Position numbers and translations under genes: made by a program
NCBI GenBank assembly: GCA_943323725.2
Contig: CALPIW020000067.1
Coordinates: forward strand, 1 to 7,431
From: Polynucleobacter meluiroseus
GTDB taxonomy: Bacteria; Verrucomicrobiota; Verrucomicrobiia; Opitutales; UBA953
DNA: 7,431 nt
Reading direction: 5' to 3'
Notes under the pieces: model-generated
Databases searched by the model: none
Seen by the model: the letters and a program-made list of their open reading frames with translations, nothing else
What the model was told of the DNA's origin: nothing
Shown here: piece after piece, positions 1 to 7,431 of the stretch
How the letters are laid out: each line of letters starts with the position of its first letter
How positions within the stretch are numbered: the first letter of the stretch is position 1

Positions 1-1560
1 CTGCTGGTGACCCAAGGCAAGCTCCGCTGGAGCATGATCCACCTCTGGCCCAACAGCGCCGCCTCCGTCGAAATGGTCGACGCGCTGCCGGTCGACCAGT
101 GGCGTCGCGTGACGGCGACTTACGATGGCTCGTCGAAAGCCGCCGGACTCCGCCTCTACGTCGATGGCCGCGAAGTGAAGACGACGGTCATCCGCGACAC
201 GCTCCACGCCAAGCCCCGTGACAACGCCTTGGAGATCGGTTCACGCTCCCGCGACGCCGGTTTCCGCCATGGTTCTCTCGACGAAGTCCAGCTCTGGCGC
301 ACGGCTCTGACGCCCGCCGAGGTCGCCGTTCATCACGGACTCTCCGCGGACACCCTGCCCGCTTCCGTCCACGCCGAGCATGCCCTCCGCCGGGCTGACC
401 CGGCCTTCGCCCAAGCCTGGGAACGCGTCCAGCAAGCTCGCCGGGCCCTCGCCGCTCATGAAGAAAGCGCGCCCGCCTTCTTCGCGATGGAACATTCCCC
501 GCTCGCGCCGAAGTCCTTCGTGCTCACCCGCGGAGAATACGACAAGCCCGACCTCTCCAAGCCCTGCGAGCCAGGCATCCCCGCCCGCATCTTCCCTTGG
601 AACGCCGAACTACCTAAGAACCGCCTCGGCCTGGCCCAGTGGCTGACCGACCCGAAGCATCCGCTGACTTCCCGCGTCATCATCAACCGGCTCTGGGCCC
701 AGGCCTTCGGCGCGGGTCTGGTGGCCTCGAGCGAAAACCTCGGCATGCAAGGCGACCTGCCCACGCACCCGGAGCTGCTCGACACTCTGTCCGTCGACTT
801 CATCCGCAGCGGCTGGAACACCAAGGCGATGCTCCGCCGTCTCGTGCTGAGCTCGACATTCCGGCAGTCCTCTACCCCGACGGCAGAAGGCCGCGAGAAA
901 GACCCGGCGAACCTCTTCCTTGCCCGAGGTCCGGTGCTCCGCCTCACCGCTGAGATGGTCCGCGACCAAGCGCTACTGGCCCCCGGCAAACTGATCGAGA
1001 AGGTCGGCGGCGAGAGCGTCCAGGAATCCGCCAACCGTCGCAGCATCTACACATTCCGCAAGCGCACCGCCCCGCCGGATAACATGCTGATCTTCGACGC
1101 CGGCTCCCGCGAGATCTGCCAGCCGAAGCGATTGAACACGAACACGCCGCTGCAGGCCTTGGTGCTCCTCAATAATCCCGGCTTCGTCGAGTCAGCTAAG
1201 CAGCTTGCGGTCCGCGTCAGCAAGTCCTCCTCCGAGCCGGCCACGCAGATCACTGAGGCCTTCCGTCAAGTGTGCACCCGTGCGCCCCGCCCCGCGGAAC
1301 TCGCCGCCCTGACCGAACTCTACGCGACCCAGAAGGCCAATCCGCCGCAGTTCGCGCCGGCGCCGGTCGCACCGAAAGCTGAACCGAAGAAGGCCGACCC
1401 CAAGGTCGTGGCCAAGCAGACGAACCCCAAGGCCAAGAAGTCACCGGCTCCGCCGCCTGCCCCGGCCATGCCGAGGATGCCCGCCGATCCCGCCCTGGCC
1501 GCGCTCACCCTCGTCTGCTCCACCATTTTGGCGAGCGACGCCGCCGTCACCTCCCGCTGA
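1..1560 (+). CDS. PSD1 (DUF1553) domain protein with LamG-like domain, 5'-partial
   Basis: The reading frame is open from base 1, so this is the C-terminal 519 residues of a longer protein; the GTG at 7 is not taken as a start because it falls inside a domain. Residues about 1-110 look like the second half of a LamG/concanavalin-like fold (W34 with the following RVTATYDG strand, a YVDGREV strand, and SLDEVQLW at 93-99). Residues about 205-520 match PSD1/DUF1553: RLGLAQWL from 208, SRVIINRLW at 224-232, THPELLD, and TNTPLQAL from 380 followed by LLNNPGFVE. Full family members usually carry a cytochrome c-like PSCyt1 domain and PSCyt2/DUF1549 upstream of the LamG and are exported; those parts would be off-window. 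Biochemical function is unknown. A Pro/Ala/Lys-rich stretch at residues 451-497 interrupts the C-terminal helical part. The stop lies 2 nt before the DUF1501 start, the usual partner gene. The family call is firm; the role is not known. Confidence 0.93.
   Translation: MLVTQGKLRWSMIHLWPNSAASVEMVDALPVDQWRRVTATYDGSSKAAGLRLYVDGREVKTTVIRDTLHAKPRDNALEIGSRSRDAGFRHGSLDEVQLWRTALTPAEVAVHHGLSADTLPASVHAEHALRRADPAFAQAWERVQQARRALAAHEESAPAFFAMEHSPLAPKSFVLTRGEYDKPDLSKPCEPGIPARIFPWNAELPKNRLGLAQWLTDPKHPLTSRVIINRLWAQAFGAGLVASSENLGMQGDLPTHPELLDTLSVDFIRSGWNTKAMLRRLVLSSTFRQSSTPTAEGREKDPANLFLARGPVLRLTAEMVRDQALLAPGKLIEKVGGESVQESANRRSIYTFRKRTAPPDNMLIFDAGSREICQPKRLNTNTPLQALVLLNNPGFVESAKQLAVRVSKSSSEPATQITEAFRQVCTRAPRPAELAALTELYATQKANPPQFAPAPVAPKAEPKKADPKVVAKQTNPKAKKSPAPPPAPAMPRMPADPALAALTLVCSTILASDAAVTSR
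1351..1491 (+). other. Pro/Ala/Lys-rich low-complexity insert within the PSD1 protein
   Basis: This in-frame stretch encodes residues 451-497 of the upstream protein, almost entirely Pro, Ala and Lys with repeated PK, AP and DPK/NPK units. It lies between a helix rich in Ala/Leu (ELAALTELYATQKA) and the final segment (DPALAALTLV onward), which still looks like the family's normal C-terminus. The reading frame stays open, so it behaves as a disordered linker and not as a frameshift. Whether homologs share it cannot be judged here. Confidence 0.7.
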
Positions 1561-1562
1561 TC

Positions 1563-2999
<1,437 letters not shown>

Positions 3000-3028
3000 G
3001 TCGTTACCTTCCTTCGATAGTGGGCCCG

Positions 3029-4339
3029 ATGTCCATGTCGGCGCCACCCTCTGCGATCTCCTCCCGGCCCTTCCGGCTATACCTGTCGTCGATCGTTCTC
3101 GGCACGCTGGCCATCCAGATCCAGAACGTCGCGGTCGCCTGGCAGGTGTTTCGCCTGACCAAGGACGAAGGCGCCAACGCCGCCTTGGCGCTCGGGGCGA
3201 TCGGCTTGGCTGAGGTCATCCCGTTCGTCAGCGCGGTCCTCTTCGCCGGTCACGTGGCTGACACGAACAACCGCCGACGTATCGCCATCGGTGCCTTGTC
3301 CGCGATGTTCGGGCTTGGGCTGCTCCTGTTCATCCCTGAATTCCTGACCGCCCGCTGGGCCCAGTTGACGGTCATCTACGGCGTGATCGTGCTCGGCGGC
3401 CTCGCCCGCAGCTTCCTCACGACGGCCCGCCAAGCGCTCATCGCGGAGATCCTCCCGCGCGACCTCATTCCCGGCGGCGTCCGCTGGCGCAACACGCTCT
3501 TCGAACTCGCCTGCGTGCTCGGCCCCGGCCTGGCGGGCCTGATGGTCTGGCTCGGCGAAAAGAACGGCCTGGCCCACGCGGAAAACGTCGCCTATGCGGC
3601 CATGTCGCTTTGCTTCGCGACCTCGCTGGGCCTGACCATCGCGCTCCGGCCGACGCAGACCCTGCAGTCCCGTAACCCCGAGCCGATCTTCACGAGCCTG
3701 CGCCAAGGGATCGATTTCATGCTCAGCCAGCGCGTGATGCTCGGGGCCTTCACGATGGATCTCTTCGCCGTCCTGCTCGGCGGCGCGGTCGCCCTGCTGC
3801 CGATCTTCGCCGATATGCTGCAAGTCGGCGCCTTCGGCTTCGGCCTCCTGCGTGCTGCGTCCTCCATCGGCGCGGTGCTGATGTCGCTCTACCTCATCGT
3901 GCGTCCGCCGCTAGCCCACGCCGGACCATCGCTTTACGGATCGTTCGCCGTCTTCGGCCTGAGCACCATCGGTTTCGCCCTCTCGATCGCCTTGGCGAAC
4001 GCCCTCGGCCTCGGCCTGACCGCTGCCTTCGTCTTTTCCGCCCTCTTCTTGCTGCTCGCCGGCGCCGCTGACGCGGTGAACGTGATCATCCGTCAGACCA
4101 TCCTGCAGACGTCCGTGCCGCCCGAAATGATGGGACGGGTCTCGGCCGTGACCGCGGTCTTCATCGGCTGCTCGAACGAACTCGGCATGGCCGAGTCCGG
4201 CTTGGCCGCCCGCCTGATGGGCACGGTGAATTCGGTGGTCTTCGGGGGTCTGGCGACCTTCGGGGTGATGGGCCTGACCCACTGGCGCTTCCCGGAGCTC
4301 TGGCGGCTCCGGAAAGTCGGCCACGAGCCCGCCCGCTGA
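3029..4339 (+). CDS. MFS transporter, EntS-like (MFS_3 family)
   Basis: This 436-residue inner-membrane protein is largely hydrophobic, with about ten to twelve predicted membrane segments starting near residue 16. The MFS loop 2-3 motif is recognisable as GHVADTNNRRR (74-84, D78 and basic cluster 82-84). PRDLIPGGVRWRNTLFELA followed by LGPGLAGL, and near the end SNELGMAESGLAA and VVFGGLATFG, match the EntS-like MFS_3 group, whose named members include enterobactin exporters. The frame is open back to 2768, but that part overlaps the DUF1501 gene and reads as low-quality Arg/Pro-rich sequence. ATG 3029 is chosen because it follows the upstream stop and directly precedes the first hydrophobic segment; GTG 3020 and ATG 3035 are alternatives. 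The substrate cannot be inferred: most MFS_3 members are uncharacterised, and neighbours do not support siderophore export. It lies 29 nt after the DUF1501 gene. Confidence 0.9.
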   Translation: MSMSAPPSAISSRPFRLYLSSIVLGTLAIQIQNVAVAWQVFRLTKDEGANAALALGAIGLAEVIPFVSAVLFAGHVADTNNRRRIAIGALSAMFGLGLLLFIPEFLTARWAQLTVIYGVIVLGGLARSFLTTARQALIAEILPRDLIPGGVRWRNTLFELACVLGPGLAGLMVWLGEKNGLAHAENVAYAAMSLCFATSLGLTIALRPTQTLQSRNPEPIFTSLRQGIDFMLSQRVMLGAFTMDLFAVLLGGAVALLPIFADMLQVGAFGFGLLRAASSIGAVLMSLYLIVRPPLAHAGPSLYGSFAVFGLSTIGFALSIALANALGLGLTAAFVFSALFLLLAGAADAVNVIIRQTILQTSVPPEMMGRVSAVTAVFIGCSNELGMAESGLAARLMGTVNSVVFGGLATFGVMGLTHWRFPELWRLRKVGHEPAR

Positions 4340-4347
4340 CCCCGCTT

Positions 4348-4363
4348 GGGCTTGTGTCAGCCC
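4348..4363 (+). repeat. Small inverted repeat / putative RNA hairpin after the MFS gene
   Basis: GGGCT at 4348-4352 can pair with AGCCC at 4359-4363 around a 6-nt loop. It lies 8 nt after the MFS stop codon. No T-run follows, so it is not a convincing intrinsic terminator. A five-pair stem is short and could occur by chance in GC-rich sequence. Confidence 0.35.
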
Positions 4364-4368
4364 CCTCA

Positions 4369-4389
4369 GGTGTTTCTTATCGGAACACC
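4369..4389 (+). promoter_or_regulatory. Stem-loop immediately upstream of the esterase start codon
   Basis: GGTGTTTC at 4369-4376 pairs with GGAACACC at 4382-4389: eight pairs including one G-U (4375 with 4383), around the loop TTATC. The structure ends 3 nt before ATG 4393. The GGAA at 4382-4385, the nearest thing to a Shine-Dalgarno sequence for this gene, lies in the descending arm and would be masked if the stem forms. It could tune translation of the esterase or mark an mRNA processing site between the MFS and esterase genes. The pairing is seen directly; any role is inference. No T-run follows, so termination is unlikely. Confidence 0.45.
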
Positions 4390-4392
4390 CCT

Positions 4393-5328
4393 ATGAAGCT
4401 CCTCCGCTTGCTCCCCTGCCTGCTGGCTATCAGCCTGTTCGGCGCCGACCCCAAGAAGCCCGACTACGACTCCCAGTATGTCCTCGGCCCCGACTCCCAG
4501 GAGAAGGCCGGCGTACCTAAGGGCGAGGTCACCGAGTACGAGCTGACCGACTCGAAGGCTTTCCCGGGCTACGGCCGCAAGTGGGCCCTCTACGTCCCCA
4601 AGCAGTATGATCCTTCCAAGGAGGCCTGCCTGATGATTTTCCAGGATGGTCTGGGTTACGCCTCGCGTACCGGCCAGTGGCGCGTGCCGGTCGTCTTCGA
4701 CAACCTGATCGCCCAGAAGAAAATGCCGGTGACGATCGCCCTCTTCATCAACCCAGGCCTCATCCCCGACCCGAAGAATCCGAAGGGCAAAGACAAGAAG
4801 GGCAAGCCTCTCGGCAAGTCGAACCGCTCCTTCGAATACGACAACGTCACCGACCTCTACCCTAAGTTCCTGGTCGAAGAGATGATCCCCCTCGCCGAAT
4901 CCAAGGGCGTCAAGATCTCCAAGGATCCGGCTCGTCGCGGCATCGCCGGCTCTTCGTCGGGCGGCATCTGCGCTTTCAACGCCGCTTGGCAACGCCCCGA
5001 GGCCTTCAGCAAGGTCTTCACGACCATTGGTAGCTTCACCAACATCCGCGGGGTGATCAGCAAGGGCGCCGAAAAGGGCGGCAACCTCTTCCCGCAGATG
5101 ATCCTGGAGTCCCCGAAGAAGAACATCCGCGTCTTCTCCCAGGACGGCACGCATGACCTGACCAACGAGTTCGGCGTGTGGCCGGAAGCCAACCAGAAGA
5201 TGGCCGACGCCTGGAAGGCCAAGGGTTACGACTACAAGTTCATCATGGGCGAAGGCACCCACAACGGTCGCCATGGCGCCCAGCTCCTGCCGGAAGCGAT
5301 GACCTGGCTCTGGCGCGACGTCCGCTAA
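4393..5328 (+). CDS. Secreted alpha/beta-hydrolase, Fes-like putative esterase
   Basis: The protein has 311 residues. ATG 4393 begins a clear Sec signal peptide (MKLLRLLPCLLAISLFGA, cleavage probably before D19); GTG 4354 in the same frame would add 13 residues before it and run through the stem-loop region, so it is not preferred. The mature part opens with a short beta domain (VTEYELTDSKAF, then WALYVPKQYDP and MIFQDG), followed by the hydrolase core: FINPG, NRSFEYD, and the nucleophile elbow G186-S-S-S-G190 with S188 as likely nucleophile. Candidate acids are D251 or D255 (SQDGTHDL) and the candidate histidine is H290 or H294 (GEGTHNGRHG). This subgroup of the putative-esterase family is common in Planctomycetes and Verrucomicrobia, sometimes fused to SMP-30/gluconolactonase domains, and is probably a carbohydrate-related ester or lactone hydrolase; the enterochelin-esterase label is by distant homology. 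Its stop is 4 nt before the DUF1080 gene, so they are almost certainly co-translated. Confidence 0.92.
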   Translation: MKLLRLLPCLLAISLFGADPKKPDYDSQYVLGPDSQEKAGVPKGEVTEYELTDSKAFPGYGRKWALYVPKQYDPSKEACLMIFQDGLGYASRTGQWRVPVVFDNLIAQKKMPVTIALFINPGLIPDPKNPKGKDKKGKPLGKSNRSFEYDNVTDLYPKFLVEEMIPLAESKGVKISKDPARRGIAGSSSGGICAFNAAWQRPEAFSKVFTTIGSFTNIRGVISKGAEKGGNLFPQMILESPKKNIRVFSQDGTHDLTNEFGVWPEANQKMADAWKAKGYDYKFIMGEGTHNGRHGAQLLPEAMTWLWRDVR

Positions 5329-5332
5329 ACCG

Positions 5333-6190
5333 ATGCGCCTCGCCCTCCTTTCCCTGCTCTGCCTCGGGGCCCTCGCCGCCGCCGCCGAGCCGACCTTCCA
5401 GCCCTTGCTCGATCCGCAGCTCTCCCAGTGGGAGAAGTGGCTCGGGCCGGTCCATCGCGCCTACGACCTCCCGGGCTACGTCCGCGGAGCCAAGCCGAAG
5501 GACGATCCGGTGCTGGGTCTCAACAATGACCCGTTCAAGGTCTTCACGACCCGCCAGGTCGACGGCGAGACGGTCCTCAATATCACGGGCCAGGTCTTCG
5601 GCGCGCTGACGACCCTGAAATCCTACGATAACTTCCACCTCCGCACCGAACAGCGCTGGGGCCAGAAGCGTTGGGAGCCTCGCCTCCAGGCGGTCCGCGA
5701 TAACGGGATTCTGATCTTCTGCATCGGTGAACACGGCGTCCAAGGTAAGAATTGGATGCGCAGCCAGGAACTGCAGGTCCAGGAAGGCGATATCGGTGAC
5801 TGGTGGCCGCTGGCCGGCGCGATGGCCGAGATCCCGATCCGCACCGACGATCCGGTGAAGAAGCGCGTCTACGACCCGAAGGGCAAGGTGACCACGGTCG
5901 ATGCCCGCGTCTGGCACGGCACGGAATACCCGGAGAAGCCTTTCGGCGAATGGAACCTGATCGAGTGCTACGCCCTGAACGGCGATGCGGTCTTCCGGCT
6001 CAACGGCAAGACGGTCAACGTGCTGCTCAACTCACGCTACCGCGAGAAGGGCTCGACCGTCGAAATCCCCCTGAAGGCCGGCAAGCTGCAGATCCAGTCC
6101 GAAGCCGCGGAGTGCGAGTATCGTCGCATCGAAATCCGTCCGCTGACCGCCTGGCCGGCCGACGTCGCCGCCGACCTGCCGAAGCGCTGA
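5333..6190 (+). CDS. Secreted DUF1080 protein (3-keto-disaccharide hydrolase-like)
   Basis: The protein has 285 residues with a Sec signal peptide (MRLALLSLLCLGALAAAA, cleavage probably before E19), so it acts in the periplasm or outside. It is a single DUF1080 (PF06439) beta-sandwich of concanavalin-like type: FQPLLD near the mature N-terminus, a central strand FHLRTEQRWGQKRW, DNGILIFCIGEHG, the characteristic SQELQVQEGDIGDWW (144 onward, E146), EWNLIECYALNGDAVFRLNGKTV, and a last strand ending CEYRRIEIRPL. Characterised relatives cleave 3-keto-glycosides; many other members have no known activity. E146 and Q148 fall in the most conserved strand and are candidates for the active or binding site. 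ATG 5333 is chosen as it begins the signal peptide 4 nt after the esterase stop. No Gfo/Idh/MocA oxidoreductase, which would create a 3-keto sugar, is visible in the window, so the keto-sugar role is inference from family. Confidence 0.92.
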   Translation: MRLALLSLLCLGALAAAAEPTFQPLLDPQLSQWEKWLGPVHRAYDLPGYVRGAKPKDDPVLGLNNDPFKVFTTRQVDGETVLNITGQVFGALTTLKSYDNFHLRTEQRWGQKRWEPRLQAVRDNGILIFCIGEHGVQGKNWMRSQELQVQEGDIGDWWPLAGAMAEIPIRTDDPVKKRVYDPKGKVTTVDARVWHGTEYPEKPFGEWNLIECYALNGDAVFRLNGKTVNVLLNSRYREKGSTVEIPLKAGKLQIQSEAAECEYRRIEIRPLTAWPADVAADLPKR

Positions 6191-6209
6191 ACGCGCCCTT
6201 CGTCCGGCG

Positions 6210-7431
6210 ATGCTCCGAGCCCTCGAACTGCGCAAGGACTTCGGCGGACTGACCGTGCTCCACGCGACGTCGGTCGATTTCCGGCCCGGCGAGGTGCACG
6301 CCCTCATGGGCGAGAACGGCGCCGGCAAGTCGACGCTGATGAAGGTGCTCGCTGGGCTCTACCGACCGGACGGAGGTCATGTGGAATGGCGCGGCGCCCG
6401 CGTAGACTTCGCCTCGCCCCACGACGCCTTGGTCGCCGGCATCGCGATGATCCATCAGGAGCTGATGCCGATCCCCGATTTGACGGTGGCGGAGAACATC
6501 ACCCTAGGCGCCGAACCCTGCGGACGCTTCGGACGCGTCGACCGCGCGGCCCAGCTGCGTCGCGCCAAGGAACTCTTGCAGGAACTCGAATCCGAAATCG
6601 ATGCCTCCCGTCAGATGCGCACGCTCACGGTGGCGCAGACGCAGGTCGTCGAGATCGCCAAGGCGCTCGGCCGTCAGGCCGACGTGATCCTGATGGATGA
6701 ACCGACGGCCGCCCTCTCCGACCACGAGATCGCCGCCCTCTTCCGGGCCATCGCTCGCCTGAAGGCCCGTGGCGTGGCGATCGTCTACACGACGCATAAG
6801 ATGGACGAAGTCTTCCGTCTGGCCGACCGCATCTCGGTCCTCCGCGATGGCCGTCTGGTCGGCACCGCTCCCGCGTCCGATCTCAGTCCGGCGAAGCTCA
6901 TCTCCCTCATGGTCGGCCGCGAGATGGCTGACGTCTTCCCGACCCGCTCCCTGCCCACGGAGGAAATCTTGCTAGAGGTCACCGGACTCACCCGTGAGCC
7001 GGCCTACCGCGATGTCAGTTTCCAAGTCCGCCGCGGCGAAGTGGTAGCCCTCGCCGGCCTGATGGGCGCCGGCCGCACTGAAGTGGTCAGCGCCGTCTAC
7101 GGACTCCAACCCGCCGGCAGCGGTGTCATCAACTTCAAAGGCAGGCCCTTGGTGGTCAGGTCGCCCCAGGACGCGCTCGCCGCCGGCATCAGTATGGTGA
7201 CCGAGGATCGTAAAGGCCTCGGACTCATCCCGGCCCTCGGCGTGGACCAGAACATCACCCTGACGTCCCTGCGCACCCTGTGCCGCGGTCAGCTCATCGA
7301 CCACCTCGCCGAAGCTGCTATTGTCGGGACCAAGATCGAGGAATTCGCGGTCAAGACCAGCCGTCCGTCCCAGCCCATCGCCCAGCTCAGCGGCGGTAAC
7401 CAGCAGAAGGCCCTCCTCGCCCGCTGCCTGC
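6210..7431 (+). CDS. CUT2-type sugar ABC importer ATPase (RbsA/MglA-like), 3'-partial
   Basis: The frame runs open from ATG 6210 to the window end: 407 codons of an expected ~500. It has the two tandem nucleotide-binding domains typical of ribose/galactose/xylose-type importers. Domain 1 has Walker A GENGAGKST (34-42), Q-loop IHQE (Q83), a degenerate signature LTVAQTQ (139-145), Walker B VILMDEPTA (D163, E164) and H-loop THK (H196). Domain 2 has a degenerate Walker A GLMGAGRT (283-290, Arg289 where Lys is usual), TEDRKGLGL (E332) and a full signature LSGGNQQK (393-400). This asymmetry is normal for the family, leaving one competent site per protein. The protein sits on the inner face of the membrane and drives uptake of a monosaccharide delivered by a periplasmic binding protein. 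Permease and binding-protein genes would be expected downstream; none lies upstream here. The sugar cannot be named. It starts 19 nt after the DUF1080 gene, without a strong ribosome-binding site. Confidence 0.95.
   Translation, partial: MLRALELRKDFGGLTVLHATSVDFRPGEVHALMGENGAGKSTLMKVLAGLYRPDGGHVEWRGARVDFASPHDALVAGIAMIHQELMPIPDLTVAENITLGAEPCGRFGRVDRAAQLRRAKELLQELESEIDASRQMRTLTVAQTQVVEIAKALGRQADVILMDEPTAALSDHEIAALFRAIARLKARGVAIVYTTHKMDEVFRLADRISVLRDGRLVGTAPASDLSPAKLISLMVGREMADVFPTRSLPTEEILLEVTGLTREPAYRDVSFQVRRGEVVALAGLMGAGRTEVVSAVYGLQPAGSGVINFKGRPLVVRSPQDALAAGISMVTEDRKGLGLIPALGVDQNITLTSLRTLCRGQLIDHLAEAAIVGTKIEEFAVKTSRPSQPIAQLSGGNQQKALLARCL

Noticed and set aside
4352..4380. Possible sigma70-type promoter: TTGTGT (4352-4357), 17-nt spacer, TCTTAT (4375-4380)
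   Set aside because: Matches are only 3/6 and 4/6, and transcription would begin about 6 nt before ATG 4393, leaving almost no leader. Chance occurrence is likely in a gap with an apparent hairpin.
4366..5274. Long antisense open frame (302 codons) opposite the esterase, and similar ones at 3077-3823 and 5243-5917
   Set aside because: These mirror well-supported sense genes with signal peptides and family motifs. Their Arg/Glu/Gly/Ala-rich composition without recognisable domains is what GC-rich coding DNA yields on the opposite strand.
3029..5328. Siderophore export/hydrolysis cluster suggested by adjacent EntS-like MFS and Fes-like esterase genes
   Set aside because: Both labels come from distant homology. 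No NRPS or other siderophore synthesis gene, TonB receptor, ferric-binding protein or Fur-box-like site is visible; the esterase has a signal peptide and belongs to a subgroup usually found with carbohydrate genes.
6386..6975. Separate small genes in other frames within the ABC ATPase region (6386-6700, 6769-6975)
   Set aside because: The ATPase frame is continuously open from 6210 to the end with all ABC motifs in order, so these are shadows and there is no frameshift.

Overview
The window reads as one co-oriented run of six genes, all on the + strand. High GC, strongly G/C-ending codons and above all the protein families (a LamG + PSD1/DUF1553 protein next to a DUF1501 protein, a secreted DUF1080 protein, a Fes-like esterase) point to the Planctomycetes-Verrucomicrobia-Lentisphaerae group. 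The compact, high-GC style makes a verrucomicrobium (Opitutae-like) my first guess. That is inference from gene content; no rRNA or other phylogenetic marker is present.

Layout: (1) <1-1560, the C-terminal half of a PSD1/DUF1553 protein with a LamG-type domain; its N-terminus lies off-window. (2) 1563-2999, a DUF1501 protein of the sulfatase/alkaline phosphatase-like fold with a Tat-type signal. (3) 3029-4339, an EntS-like (MFS_3) major facilitator. (4) 4393-5328, a secreted alpha/beta-hydrolase (Fes-like putative esterase). (5) 5333-6190, a secreted DUF1080 (3-keto-disaccharide hydrolase-like) protein. (6) 6210->7431, the ATPase of a CUT2-type sugar ABC importer (RbsA/MglA-like), cut by the window end. 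Gaps are 2, 29, 53, 4 and 19 nt, so one or two operons are likely. The only gap with visible structure is 4340-4392, which holds two small inverted repeats, the second ending 3 nt before the esterase start.

How the genes may work together: the PSD1-DUF1501 pair is a recurrent but biochemically uncharacterised exported module. Downstream, an exported esterase and an exported DUF1080 protein could trim glycosides or ester-decorated sugars in the periplasm, and the CUT2 ATPase would energise uptake of a released monosaccharide. The MFS protein could be an exporter or an unrelated passenger. This is a plausible carbohydrate-use locus, but no substrate can be named from the sequence. I see no mobile element, CRISPR array, tRNA, rRNA or defence system. 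I do not see a clearly new system; the most distinctive points are the gene combination, the structured gap at 4340-4392 and the low-complexity insert in the PSD1 protein.
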